Positions 1 to 4,533 are shown, numbered from the stretch's first letter. The stretch: 5,517 nt of DNA from Chloroflexota bacterium (GCA_005889445.1 VBGS01000179.1:1-5517); one strand, 5' to 3'. Notes: generated from the letters alone by a model not told the origin. Numbers and translations: made by a program.

Positions 1-6
1 CACCCT

Positions 7-19
7 GGCCGGATCGGCC
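7..19. repeat. Short GC inverted repeat upstream of ssrA
   Basis: GGCCG-GAT-CGGCC is a perfect 5-bp inverted repeat with a 3-nt centre. It lies just before the candidate ssrA -10 element. It could be the tail of a terminator for a gene left of the window, or mean nothing: repeats of this size are common in GC-rich DNA. No gene is visible in bases 1-58. Confidence 0.25.
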
Positions 20-30
20 TCTGCATTGCT

Positions 31-36
31 TACAAT
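31..36 (+). promoter_or_regulatory. Candidate -10 element of the ssrA promoter
   Basis: TACAAT matches TATAAT at five of six positions and stands out in a locally AT-rich patch (bases 26-42) of a GC-rich window. Transcription would begin near 43-44, giving a 5' leader of about 15 nt that RNase P would remove to leave the mature tmRNA end at 59. No convincing -35 element sits at the right distance. An alternative -10 is TGATAA at 37-42. Confidence 0.4.
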
Positions 37-58
37 TGATAACGCCCACCGGGGCCAC

Positions 59-411
59 GGGGATGCGTGGTTTCGACAGGGCAGGCAGACGGACCACCGC
101 GAGCCGAGGAACGCCGTTCCTCCTCGTAAATCCGAACGGCAGGCAGACAACTGCCAACAACTCTTACGCTCTCGCTGCCTAGTCAGTGAGACGCCCTCCC
201 GGTCTCCGCTCCGCGGGCCGGGGATGGGCGCTATAAGCGGAGCTGCGGCCCGCCGATCGGTCGGTAGGCGGGAGTAAGTGAACCGACCTGGCGAGAACGG
301 GGAGCGTGTCGGTGCGCGCCTCGTTCCGCGAGATCAAAATCGCCGACTACGCTCGTAGACGCGATCCGCGCGCAGGCCTTGGACGGGGAGTTCGACCCTC
401 CCCCATCTCCA
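59..411 (+). ncRNA. ssrA: Transfer-messenger RNA (tmRNA), one-piece
   Basis: tmRNA rescues ribosomes stalled on broken messages, working with SmpB: it is charged with alanine by AlaRS and then serves as template for a degradation tag. GGGGATG at 59-65 pairs with CATCTCC at 404-410, including G61-T408, the G3-U70 wobble that AlaRS reads; A411 is the discriminator. TGGTTTCGACAGGG (68-81) is the conserved D-arm region, and TTCGACC (391-397) is the T-loop. PK1 is clear: CGAGGA 105-110 pairs with TCCTCG 121-126, and loop GCCGTT 113-118 pairs with AACGGC 135-140. The tag frame at 153-182 ends inside the loop of hairpin 171-177/184-190. CCA is not encoded (ACA at 411-413), so it must be added. The T-stem appears to have 6 bp (385-390 with 398-403) rather than 5. 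The later pseudoknots should lie in 191-370 but I did not resolve them. Identification is firm; the ends are exact to a base or so. Confidence 0.97.
153..182 (+). other. tmRNA tag-coding frame, ANNSYALAA plus TAG stop
   Basis: Reading GCC AAC AAC TCT TAC GCT CTC GCT GCC TAG gives ANNSYALAA, whose YALAA end is the ClpXP-type degron seen on many bacterial SsrA tags. Resume codon GCC at 153 is chosen because it lies 12 nt after the end of PK1 (140), close to the 11 nt in E. coli, and because tags usually start with Ala and resemble AN...YALAA. With the unencoded alanine brought by tmRNA the full tag would be AANNSYALAA. The stop codon sits in the loop of a 7-bp hairpin, as in other tmRNAs. The frame is certain; the resume codon is inferred, and GGC at 138 is a less likely alternative. 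Confidence 0.85.
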
Positions 412-417
412 CAGACA

Positions 418-441
418 GCGGCCCGGCTCGAGCCGGGCCGC
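418..441 (+). terminator. Perfect GC palindrome after ssrA, probable terminator
   Basis: GCGGCCCGGCTC is followed directly by its reverse complement GAGCCGGGCCGC, a 24-bp perfect palindrome starting 7 nt after the tmRNA discriminator base. As RNA it would fold into a 10-bp stem with a TCGA tetraloop. No T-tract follows, so it is either a U-less terminator of the kind proposed in high-GC bacteria or a 3' processing/stability stem. Confidence 0.7.
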
Positions 442-519
442 CCGGCGCATGGCTTTCCCGCCGCCGACTGTCTCGTCATCCTCTACGGTGCGCGCAGCGA
501 AGCGAAGGGGACCTGCTCA

Positions 520-1470
520 ATGAACGCGCTCGACTGGCTGCTGGGTGCCGACCCGGCGATCCGCTGGCAGGCGCTGCGCGACCTGACCGATGCTCCGGCC
601 GACGAGGTCGCCGCGGAGCGTGCCCGCGTGGCCACCGAAGGCTGGGGCGCGCGCCTCCTCGGCCTCCGGCGGGACGATGGGCTGTGGGACGCCGGCACGC
701 CGGACACCGAGTGGATCTCGCTGCTCGCTCTCCTGATGCTCCGCGACATGGGTCTCGACGCGTCGAGCCAAGAGGCCCGCAGCGCGATCGCCGGTGTCCG
801 CGAGAACGCGACGTACCACTCGCAAGGTCCATGGCACGGCACACCGGTGTTCGCCGGCGAGGTCGAGCCGTGCATCAACGGTCGCGTGGTAGCGGTCGGC
901 GCGTACTTCGGCGTTGACGTGAGGGGCATCGTCGAGCGGCTGCTCGGCGAGCAGATGGCCGATGGCGGGTGGAACTGCGAGCAGGAGAACGGCTCGACCC
1001 GCGGATCGTTCCACACGACGATCGATGTCCTCGAAGGTCTCCTGGAGCATGCGCGAGCGACCGGCGGCTCAGCCGAGCTGACCGCGGCGCTTGAACGAGG
1101 GCAGGAGTACCTGCTCGAACGCCGGCTGCTGCGCCGCCTGTCGAGCGGCACGCTCATCGACCCGGCGTTCACTCAGTTCTCGTTCCCCACCGGCTGGCAC
1201 TACGACGTGTTGCGCGGGCTCGAGTACCTGCGCGCAGCGGAGGTGACGCCCGATGCGCGCGTGGCCGAGGCCATCGACGTGGTCCGCTCCAAGCGTGACC
1301 GCGACGGCCGATGGTCGCTCGAGAACCCACACCAGAGCGAGATGGTCAACGCCCGCGTCCGCGATCTCGATCTCGACATGGACGAGCGCGAAGGCCGGCC
1401 CAGCCGCTGGAATACCCTGCGCGCCATGCGTGTGCTGGACTGGTACGAGCGCGCCCGCTCGACCCCGTAG
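520..1470 (+). CDS. Squalene-cyclase/prenyltransferase-type alpha-alpha toroid protein, function unknown
   Basis: A 316-residue soluble protein of the terpenoid cyclase/protein prenyltransferase alpha-alpha toroid fold. Three QW-like repeats show this: GLWDAG...EWISLLALLML (about 54-74), DGGWNCEQENGS...SFHTTIDVLEGLLEH (148-177), and DGRWSLENPH (262-271) leading to WNTLRAMRVLDWYE (297-310). It is about half the length of squalene-hopene cyclases and lacks a canonical DxDD acid motif; the acidic DLDLDMDE at 282-289 lies in the wrong context. True terpene cyclisation is therefore unlikely. Cys118, Cys152, His165 and His227 sit in conserved-looking motifs and might bind metal, but this is conjecture. 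ATG 520 is preferred because AAGGGG at 505-510 is 9 nt upstream; the frame is open back to 379, but that extension would run through the tmRNA and its terminator. It appears monocistronic, with hairpins on both sides. Related proteins are usually annotated 'squalene cyclase' or 'prenyltransferase/squalene oxidase repeat' without experimental function. Confidence 0.9.
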   Translation: MNALDWLLGADPAIRWQALRDLTDAPADEVAAERARVATEGWGARLLGLRRDDGLWDAGTPDTEWISLLALLMLRDMGLDASSQEARSAIAGVRENATYHSQGPWHGTPVFAGEVEPCINGRVVAVGAYFGVDVRGIVERLLGEQMADGGWNCEQENGSTRGSFHTTIDVLEGLLEHARATGGSAELTAALERGQEYLLERRLLRRLSSGTLIDPAFTQFSFPTGWHYDVLRGLEYLRAAEVTPDARVAEAIDVVRSKRDRDGRWSLENPHQSEMVNARVRDLDLDMDEREGRPSRWNTLRAMRVLDWYERARSTP

Positions 1471-1479
1471 AAATTCCAC

Positions 1480-1504
1480 GGCGCTCGCGTCGCGCGCGAG
1501 CGCC
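1480..1504 (+). terminator. GC hairpin, probable terminator of the toroid gene
   Basis: GGCGCTCGCG and CGCGAGCGCC form a perfect 10-bp stem around a 5-nt TCGCG loop, beginning 9 nt after the stop codon at 1470. There is no T-tract. The rest of 1505-1590 contains no start codon in the frame of the next gene and no recognisable promoter. Confidence 0.65.
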
Positions 1505-1590
1505 GTCCGCCGTCACAGAACCATCGCGCCCGATCCCAACCGCGACGTTCATGCGACCGGCGCGAGCCGCGCCAGCCTCACCATCTCGGC

Positions 1591-2295
1591 GTGCCCGTCC
1601 TCGTCGCTCTCATCTTCGCCGCGGTCACCGGAGCGCTCGCGCCGCTCTATATCCGGCTCTTCCGCGGCGAGCTGGCACGCGAGGATCTGATGCGGACCGC
1701 GGCGACAGGCCTCGGTTTTTCGTTCGCGCGTGGCGATCCTCTGTACCCCGGCAATACCGCGCTCAGGCTCCCCTTCGAGATCTTCTCACGCGGGACCGAG
1801 CAGACCTGCGAGAACGTGATGAGCGGGATGCTCGACGGCGTCGCGGTGCAGGCGTTCGACTTCCTCTACGTGCTACGAGTCGAGACACGCGATGGCGTGA
1901 GCATGTCCGAGCCTCTTCGGTACTCGTGCGCGGTCGCGACGATCGGCGGCGATCACCCCCACGTCGTGATCGAGCCGGCTTCGGATCTCGCGCTCGAATC
2001 GCACGATGTTGTCAGGCTCGAGTGGGGCGACTTCAACGCGCGTTATCGCGTGCGCTCTTCAGATCGCGGTTTCGTCCCGGAGCTGCTCGATCTCGATCTG
2101 ATGGCCTGGCTCGTGGACGAGGCGCCGCCCCTCGCGCTCACCTGGGAGCTGCAGCGCGACCGGTTGCTCTGCCGCGCACCGGCACTCGCGCCGGAACGCT
2201 ACGGCGACCTCGTACGCGCCGTGGTCACGTTCGCGGGCTACGTCCGCACGCGAGCGTCCGAGAAAACGCTGCGGTTCGATCCTCCTCAGCCATAG
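1591..2295 (+). CDS. Membrane-anchored protein of unknown function (DUF3137-like)
   Basis: A 234-residue protein with one hydrophobic segment at residues 2-23 (VLVALIFAAVTGALAPLYIRLF), probably an N-terminal signal anchor, and a soluble domain after it. The soluble part runs GLGFSFARGDPLY (40-52), a middle block ENVMSGMLDGVAVQAFDFLYVLRVETR (74-100), then DFNARYRVRSSDRGFVPELLDLDLMAWLVDEAPP (147-180) and RLLCRAPALAPERYGDLVRAVVTFAGYVRTR (191-221). The AFDF(L)Y and DFNxRYRV...DRxF blocks resemble an uncharacterised family common in actinobacteria; this is recognised by eye, so the family name is tentative. Start: GTG 1591 is the only start codon between the previous in-frame stop and the hydrophobic segment, but it has no clear Shine-Dalgarno sequence. 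ATG 1690 would delete the anchor and is less attractive. The stop overlaps the convergent VOC gene by 10 bp. No enzymatic motif is visible. Confidence 0.8.
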   Translation: MPVLVALIFAAVTGALAPLYIRLFRGELAREDLMRTAATGLGFSFARGDPLYPGNTALRLPFEIFSRGTEQTCENVMSGMLDGVAVQAFDFLYVLRVETRDGVSMSEPLRYSCAVATIGGDHPHVVIEPASDLALESHDVVRLEWGDFNARYRVRSSDRGFVPELLDLDLMAWLVDEAPPLALTWELQRDRLLCRAPALAPERYGDLVRAVVTFAGYVRTRASEKTLRFDPPQP

Positions 2296-2669
2296 GAGAT
2301 GAGCTCGAGCAGGCTTCCGTCAGGATCGCGGAAGTAGACGCTTGTCCCGACCCCCTTCGCCCCGCCACGCCGGAGCGGGCCCGCCTCAACGCGCACGCCC
2401 TGCCGCTCTAGGTGCGCGACCGCATCGTCGATCGGACCCGACCACTCGAAGCAGACGTCGCTGTTTCCGGGCGCGACCGGTACGCGCGCGACCATCGCGG
2501 GACTGACGCCGGGGCCGTGGACGTTCAGCTGCTGACCGCCGATCCGATACGCGACGCGCCCATCGATCTCCACGAGCGCCGCACCCAGAACATCTCGGTA
2601 AAAGGCGTTCGACCTGGCGAAGTCGGTCACGTTGATGACGATGTGGTCGATCCGAACAAGCACCGCCAC
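2286..2669 (-). CDS. VOC-superfamily (glyoxalase/bleomycin-resistance/dioxygenase fold) protein
   Basis: A 127-residue single-domain vicinal-oxygen-chelate protein. The two beta-alpha-beta-beta-beta modules are visible: RIDHIVINVTDFARSNAFYRDVLG at about 6-29 and PIDDAVAHLERQGVRVEAGP...SVYFRDPDGSLLELISY at about 79-126. The predicted metal ligands are His9 (DHI), His51 (LNVHGPG) and Glu122 (LLELI), a His-His-Glu triad as in FosA-type transferases and extradiol dioxygenases rather than the four-ligand glyoxalase I set. The sequence resembles proteins annotated as 'VOC family virulence protein'; substrate unknown. Start: GTG 2669 has a GGATGG Shine-Dalgarno-like sequence 9 nt upstream (complement of 2679-2684); GTG 2663 is an alternative two codons in. 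The open frame continues to 3185, but that part is antisense to doxX and is not protein-like. The gene is divergent from the DoxX gene and convergent with its other neighbour. Confidence 0.9.
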   Translation of the reverse strand: MAVLVRIDHIVINVTDFARSNAFYRDVLGAALVEIDGRVAYRIGGQQLNVHGPGVSPAMVARVPVAPGNSDVCFEWSGPIDDAVAHLERQGVRVEAGPLRRGGAKGVGTSVYFRDPDGSLLELISYG

Positions 2670-2763
2670 ATAGTGCGGCCATCCGGGCGAGCGCTTGCGC
2701 GGGAATACCACCGGCGTGGTCCACGTTGTGCCGGGGTAACGACGAAAGAAGGAGGGATCATCG
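2670..2763. promoter_or_regulatory. Divergent intergenic region between the VOC and DoxX genes
   Basis: These 94 bases must contain promoters for both divergent genes unless transcription enters from elsewhere. I see no good -10/-35 pair on either strand. There is a small inverted repeat, ACCAC-CGGC-GTGGT at 2707-2720, and an overlapping GTGG-T-CCAC at 2716-2724, which could be an operator but are weak. A strong Shine-Dalgarno AAGGAGG lies at 2749-2755, 8 nt before the DoxX ATG. Confidence 0.3.
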
Positions 2764-3300
2764 ATGACCTTCACTACACCCGTCATCTCGATCGATCTCG
2801 CATTTGCGCTGGTACGCGCCATCGTCGGCGTCGTCATCGCGGCGCATGGCGCACAGAAGCTGTTCGGGGTCTGGGGTGGCCCGGGCCTCGCCGGATGGAC
2901 ACAGGGGATGGCGCGCATGGGCATGCGCCCGGCGCGATTCTGGGCAGTCACCACGGCGCTCGCTGAGTTCGCGGGCGGCATCGCGCTTGGGCTTGGTTTG
3001 CTGGTTCCGATCAGCGCGGCGATCGTGACCATGCAGATCGGTACGGCGCTCGCGAAGGTCCACTGGCCGAAGGGCTTCTGGAACAACGCGGGCGGCATCG
3101 AGTTCACGCTCGTGCTCGTCGCCGTCGCGATCATCAGCGGTGTGAGCGACCCTGGCGCGTGGTCGCTCGACCGAGCGCTCGGCATACCGACGCTCGGCGC
3201 GGGGACCTACCTCGCGTTCCTGGTGCTCTCGTGGCTCGTGTACGTCGCCGGATCACGTTCGGCGCGTCCGCAGACCGCGGCCACCTCGAAGGCGGCCTAA
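2764..3300 (+). CDS. DoxX family integral membrane protein
   Basis: A 178-residue inner-membrane protein of the DoxX/DoxD-like family. Hydrophobic segments fall at about 12-30, 62-82, 84-96, 113-127 and 148-164. Family hallmarks are RAIVGVVIAAHGAQKLFGVWGGPG (18-41), where the AxHGxQKLFG stretch is typical; AEFAGGIALGLGLL (67-80); and HWPKGFWNNAGGIEF (100-114). DoxX was first described with the archaeal thiosulfate:quinone oxidoreductase, and other bacterial members are linked to redox or thiol stress in the membrane. Most, including this one, have no proven reaction, and no partner DoxA is seen. ATG 2764 is supported by a near-perfect AAGGAGG 8 nt upstream. It is divergent from the VOC gene, a pairing that may reflect shared electrophile or oxidative-stress control, but that is inference. 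Confidence 0.95.
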   Translation: MTFTTPVISIDLAFALVRAIVGVVIAAHGAQKLFGVWGGPGLAGWTQGMARMGMRPARFWAVTTALAEFAGGIALGLGLLVPISAAIVTMQIGTALAKVHWPKGFWNNAGGIEFTLVLVAVAIISGVSDPGAWSLDRALGIPTLGAGTYLAFLVLSWLVYVAGSRSARPQTAATSKAA

Positions 3301-3306
3301 CCCGCC
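3291..3306 (+). terminator. Weak hairpin overlapping the DoxX stop codon
   Basis: GGCGG-CCTAAC-CCGCC forms a 5-bp all-GC stem whose loop contains the TAA stop at 3298-3300; a moderately T-rich GTCTTCTC follows. This could be a weak terminator, but the stem is short for a GC-rich genome. Confidence 0.3.
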
Positions 3307-3347
3307 GTCTTCTCGCTCGGGGCACGCGCGGTGCAGGAAGGCCGCGC

Positions 3348-3620
3348 GTGCGTCGAGGCGAACCCAGACGGAGCGCGGCCCGCACGCTCGCGGCGCGGCG
3401 CGCTCACGACAAAGGCGACGGAAACTTTCCCTCGCCCGACCCCGAGCGTGCGCGGGCCGAGGAGCGGCCCATCGATCGGCGACCGCGGGACACGCCGAAG
3501 GATCGCGATCCGCGCAGCGCTCCGAAGCCGACCGGCGACCCCGAGTCCCAGAAAGAGCGCAACCCCGGCCTCCAGATGCGCGACGACTACAAGGCTCCCA
3601 CGCCTCGGCCGCGTCGCTAG
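3348..3620 (+). CDS. Possible small, highly charged, disordered protein
   Basis: An open frame of 90 codons (GTG start, TAG stop) fills most of an otherwise gene-free stretch between DoxX and the zinc-ribbon gene. The product is rich in Arg, Pro, Asp and Glu with almost no hydrophobic residues: PSPDPERARAEERPIDRRPR, then DTPKDRDPRSAPKPTGDPES, QKERNPGLQMRDDYKAPTPR at the end. It would be intrinsically disordered and unlike any domain I recognise. In favour: AGGAAGG at 3335-3341 sits 6 nt before GTG 3348, and from about 3405 on the third codon positions are nearly all G or C with acidic, basic and Lys codons (GAC, GAG, AAG) that random GC-rich frames rarely give. Against: the first 20 residues look like GC-rich noise (RRGEPRRSAARTLAARR), and a long opposite-strand frame covers the same bases. 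It may start later or be non-coding. Confidence 0.4.
   Translation: MRRGEPRRSAARTLAARRAHDKGDGNFPSPDPERARAEERPIDRRPRDTPKDRDPRSAPKPTGDPESQKERNPGLQMRDDYKAPTPRPRR
3376..3459. repeat. Long-range imperfect inverted repeat
   Basis: CGGCCCGCACGCTCG at 3376-3390 is the reverse complement of CGAGCGTGCGCGGGCCG at 3443-3459 except for a 2-nt bulge, so 15 bp can pair around a 52-nt loop. It lies in the 5' half of the doubtful small gene. It could structure a 3' UTR of DoxX mRNA or be chance in GC-rich DNA. Confidence 0.35.
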
Positions 3621-3656
3621 TCGCGGGAGCACTATTCTCGCCGGGGAGAACGGATC

Positions 3657-3953
3657 TTGAAGGAAGCGCTGGCGCGTCTTGACGCGCTCATGAATCGTCT
3701 TGTCGAAGCCGACCAGACCGGGGCGGGCATCGAGCCGCTTCGGGTCGCGAACGAGCTCGGCGCGATCCGTCAGCTGCTCGCCGAATCTCCAACGGTCATC
3801 CCCGCGAAGGGCGGCCAGCGGCACTTTCGCTGCGAGTCGTGCGGGACCGTCAGCCACGGCGCCGCCGCTCCGGCGCGCTGCCCGACCTGCGGCGGAACGA
3901 AGTTCTTCTCGGCGGACATCGAGCAGCCGTTCGTGGAGTCAGGCGCCGGCTAG
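3657..3953 (+). CDS. Small helical plus zinc-ribbon protein, function unknown
   Basis: A 98-residue protein. The N-terminal half (about 1-45, KEALARLDALMNRLVEADQT...ANELGAIRQLLAES) is predicted amphipathic helix, possibly a coiled coil. The C-terminal half is a zinc ribbon with Cys59-x2-Cys62 and Cys75-x2-Cys78 (CESCG...CPTCG), followed by GTKFF. The knuckle spacing of 12 residues is like that of rubredoxin-type or treble zinc-ribbon domains, so it would bind one structural Zn, or Fe if rubredoxin-like. I do not recognise the family. TTG 3657 is chosen because GGGGAG at 3643-3648 is 8 nt upstream; ATG 3690 is a poorer alternative that would cut the helix. A TATTCT at 3633-3638 could be a -10 but has no -35. 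The gene ends 94 bp before the MarR start, in the region that holds the MarR promoter. Confidence 0.8.
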   Translation: MKEALARLDALMNRLVEADQTGAGIEPLRVANELGAIRQLLAESPTVIPAKGGQRHFRCESCGTVSHGAAAPARCPTCGGTKFFSADIEQPFVESGAG

Positions 3954-3959
3954 ATCGCG

Positions 3960-3975
3960 CGTTCTAGCGCGAACG
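3960..3975. repeat. Inverted repeat CGTTC-N6-GAACG
   Basis: CGTTC and GAACG form a perfect 5-bp inverted repeat with a TAGCGC centre, 6 nt after the zinc-ribbon stop codon. It may be a short transcription-stop hairpin for that gene or an upstream site for a dimeric regulator; it shares the GTTC...GAA pattern with the palindrome at 4013-4033, though with different centre length. Confidence 0.35.
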
Positions 3976-3982
3976 TAGCCAG

Positions 3983-3994
3983 GGCAACGTTGCC
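3983..3994. promoter_or_regulatory. Perfect 12-bp palindrome over the -35 region
   Basis: GGCAACGTTGCC is a perfect 12-bp palindrome whose right half contains most of the -35 hexamer TTGCCA. A dimer bound here would compete with sigma factor, so it is a candidate operator. The bound protein is not known. Confidence 0.45.
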
Positions 3995-4017
3995 AGGTCC
4001 TTCTGGACCCTTATAGT
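3990..4017 (+). promoter_or_regulatory. Sigma70-type promoter of the marR-MFS operon
   Basis: TTGCCA (3990-3995) matches TTGACA at five of six positions and TATAGT (4012-4017) matches TATAAT at five of six, with a 16-bp spacer. This is the best promoter in the window. The start site should lie near 4023-4025, giving a short leader of about 24 nt before the MarR ATG at 4048. The spacer carries the inverted repeat GGTCC-TTCT-GGACC (3996-4009). Confidence 0.75.
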
Positions 4018-4033
4018 TCGGTATCCGAAATAT
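4013..4033. promoter_or_regulatory. Candidate MarR operator over the -10 and start site
   Basis: ATAgTTCGG-TAT-CCGAAaTAT is a 21-bp palindrome in which 8 of 10 opposing pairs match. It is AT-rich compared with its surroundings, has the length typical of MarR-family sites, and covers most of the -10 and the predicted start of the transcript encoding a MarR protein. Binding would block transcription; autorepression is the usual MarR arrangement. Assignment to this particular MarR is inference. Confidence 0.65.
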
Positions 4034-4047
4034 TTGGAGCCCGAATC

Positions 4048-4533
4048 ATGACAGCGACGACCGAGAGCGAGCGGCAGGCCGCGACGAATGCCGAAGACCT
4101 GGAGCTTGCTGGCTTGCTGCTCGCGACGCTTCCTCGCCTGGGCAAGATGGCGATGGCGGCGACCGAGCAGCATCCGATGACCGCGAACCGCGCCGGCGTG
4201 ATGTGGCAGCTGCGTGAGCGCGCGATGCGAAGCGGAGAGCTTGCCCAGCGCTGCGCGATGACCGCTCCGGCGCTCACCGAGATCGTTGACTCGCTCGCAA
4301 AGGACGGCTTCACGCGCCGGCTCGAGGATGCGAACGATCGTCGGGTCGTTCTCGTCGAGCTCACGGCGCGTGGCCGACGCGAGCTGGACCGCTATCGCGA
4401 GTACATGAAGGAGCGCGTCGCTCACGTGCTCGCGCGCCTTCCGGCGGAGAAGCGTTCGCGCCTCCACGCCTCGCTGTCCGACCTTCAAGACGCGATCGAA
4501 GCCATCGCCAAGGAGAACGCCAATGTCCGGTGA
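4048..4533 (+). CDS. MarR-family winged-helix transcriptional regulator
   Basis: A 161-residue cytoplasmic DNA-binding protein, usual length for MarR repressors. N-terminal dimerisation helix lies about 15-42; the winged helix-turn-helix spans about 62-108, with the HTH at SGELAQRCAMTAPALTEIVDSLAKDGFTRR (62-91) and the wing with the family motif DANDRR at 94-99 followed by VVLVELTARGR. The C-terminal helices (109-155) complete the dimer interface. ATG 4048 has GGAG at 4036-4039, 8 nt upstream. No cysteine lies in the typical redox-sensing place (Cys69 is in the HTH), so a ligand-responsive mechanism is more likely than OhrR-type oxidation. It is co-transcribed with, and overlaps by 11 nt, an MFS exporter, the classic repressor-pump arrangement, and probably represses its own operon through the palindrome at 4013-4033. 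The inducing ligand cannot be read from sequence. Confidence 0.95.
   Translation: MTATTESERQAATNAEDLELAGLLLATLPRLGKMAMAATEQHPMTANRAGVMWQLRERAMRSGELAQRCAMTAPALTEIVDSLAKDGFTRRLEDANDRRVVLVELTARGRRELDRYREYMKERVAHVLARLPAEKRSRLHASLSDLQDAIEAIAKENANVR

Noticed and set aside
138..155. Hairpin GGCAG/CTGCC around the tmRNA resume site
   Set aside because: It would compete with PK1 (which uses AACGGC at 135-140) and bury the resume codon; the PK1 fold agrees better with known tmRNAs.
282..289. DLDLDMDE (residue numbering) of the toroid protein as a class II cyclase DxDD motif
   Set aside because: The spacing and its position near the C-terminus do not fit the DxDD acid of squalene-hopene-type cyclases.
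380..413. Integration (att) site at the 3' end of ssrA
   Set aside because: The ssrA 3' end is a common integrase target, but I found no second copy of this stretch downstream and no integrase gene, so there is no sign of an island in the window.
306..917. Plus-strand open frame inside ssrA and the toroid gene
   Set aside because: It starts within the tmRNA and passes through its terminator; translation is Arg/Gly/Pro-rich noise.
1311..2411. Plus-strand open frame of 366 codons
   Set aside because: It crosses the end of the toroid gene, the GC hairpin and the whole membrane-protein gene in another frame; the product is Arg/Pro/Ala-rich noise typical of GC-rich DNA.
2670..3185. N-terminal extension of the VOC gene to 3185
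   Set aside because: The extra residues are antisense to the conserved DoxX gene and lack domain character, whereas the VOC fold begins at RIDHIVINV, just after GTG 2669.
3297..3857. Minus-strand open frame of 186 codons opposite 3301-3857
   Set aside because: It covers the zinc-ribbon gene in antisense and has no recognisable domain. It is not impossible over 3300-3620, but the plus-strand frame has the better start signal and composition.
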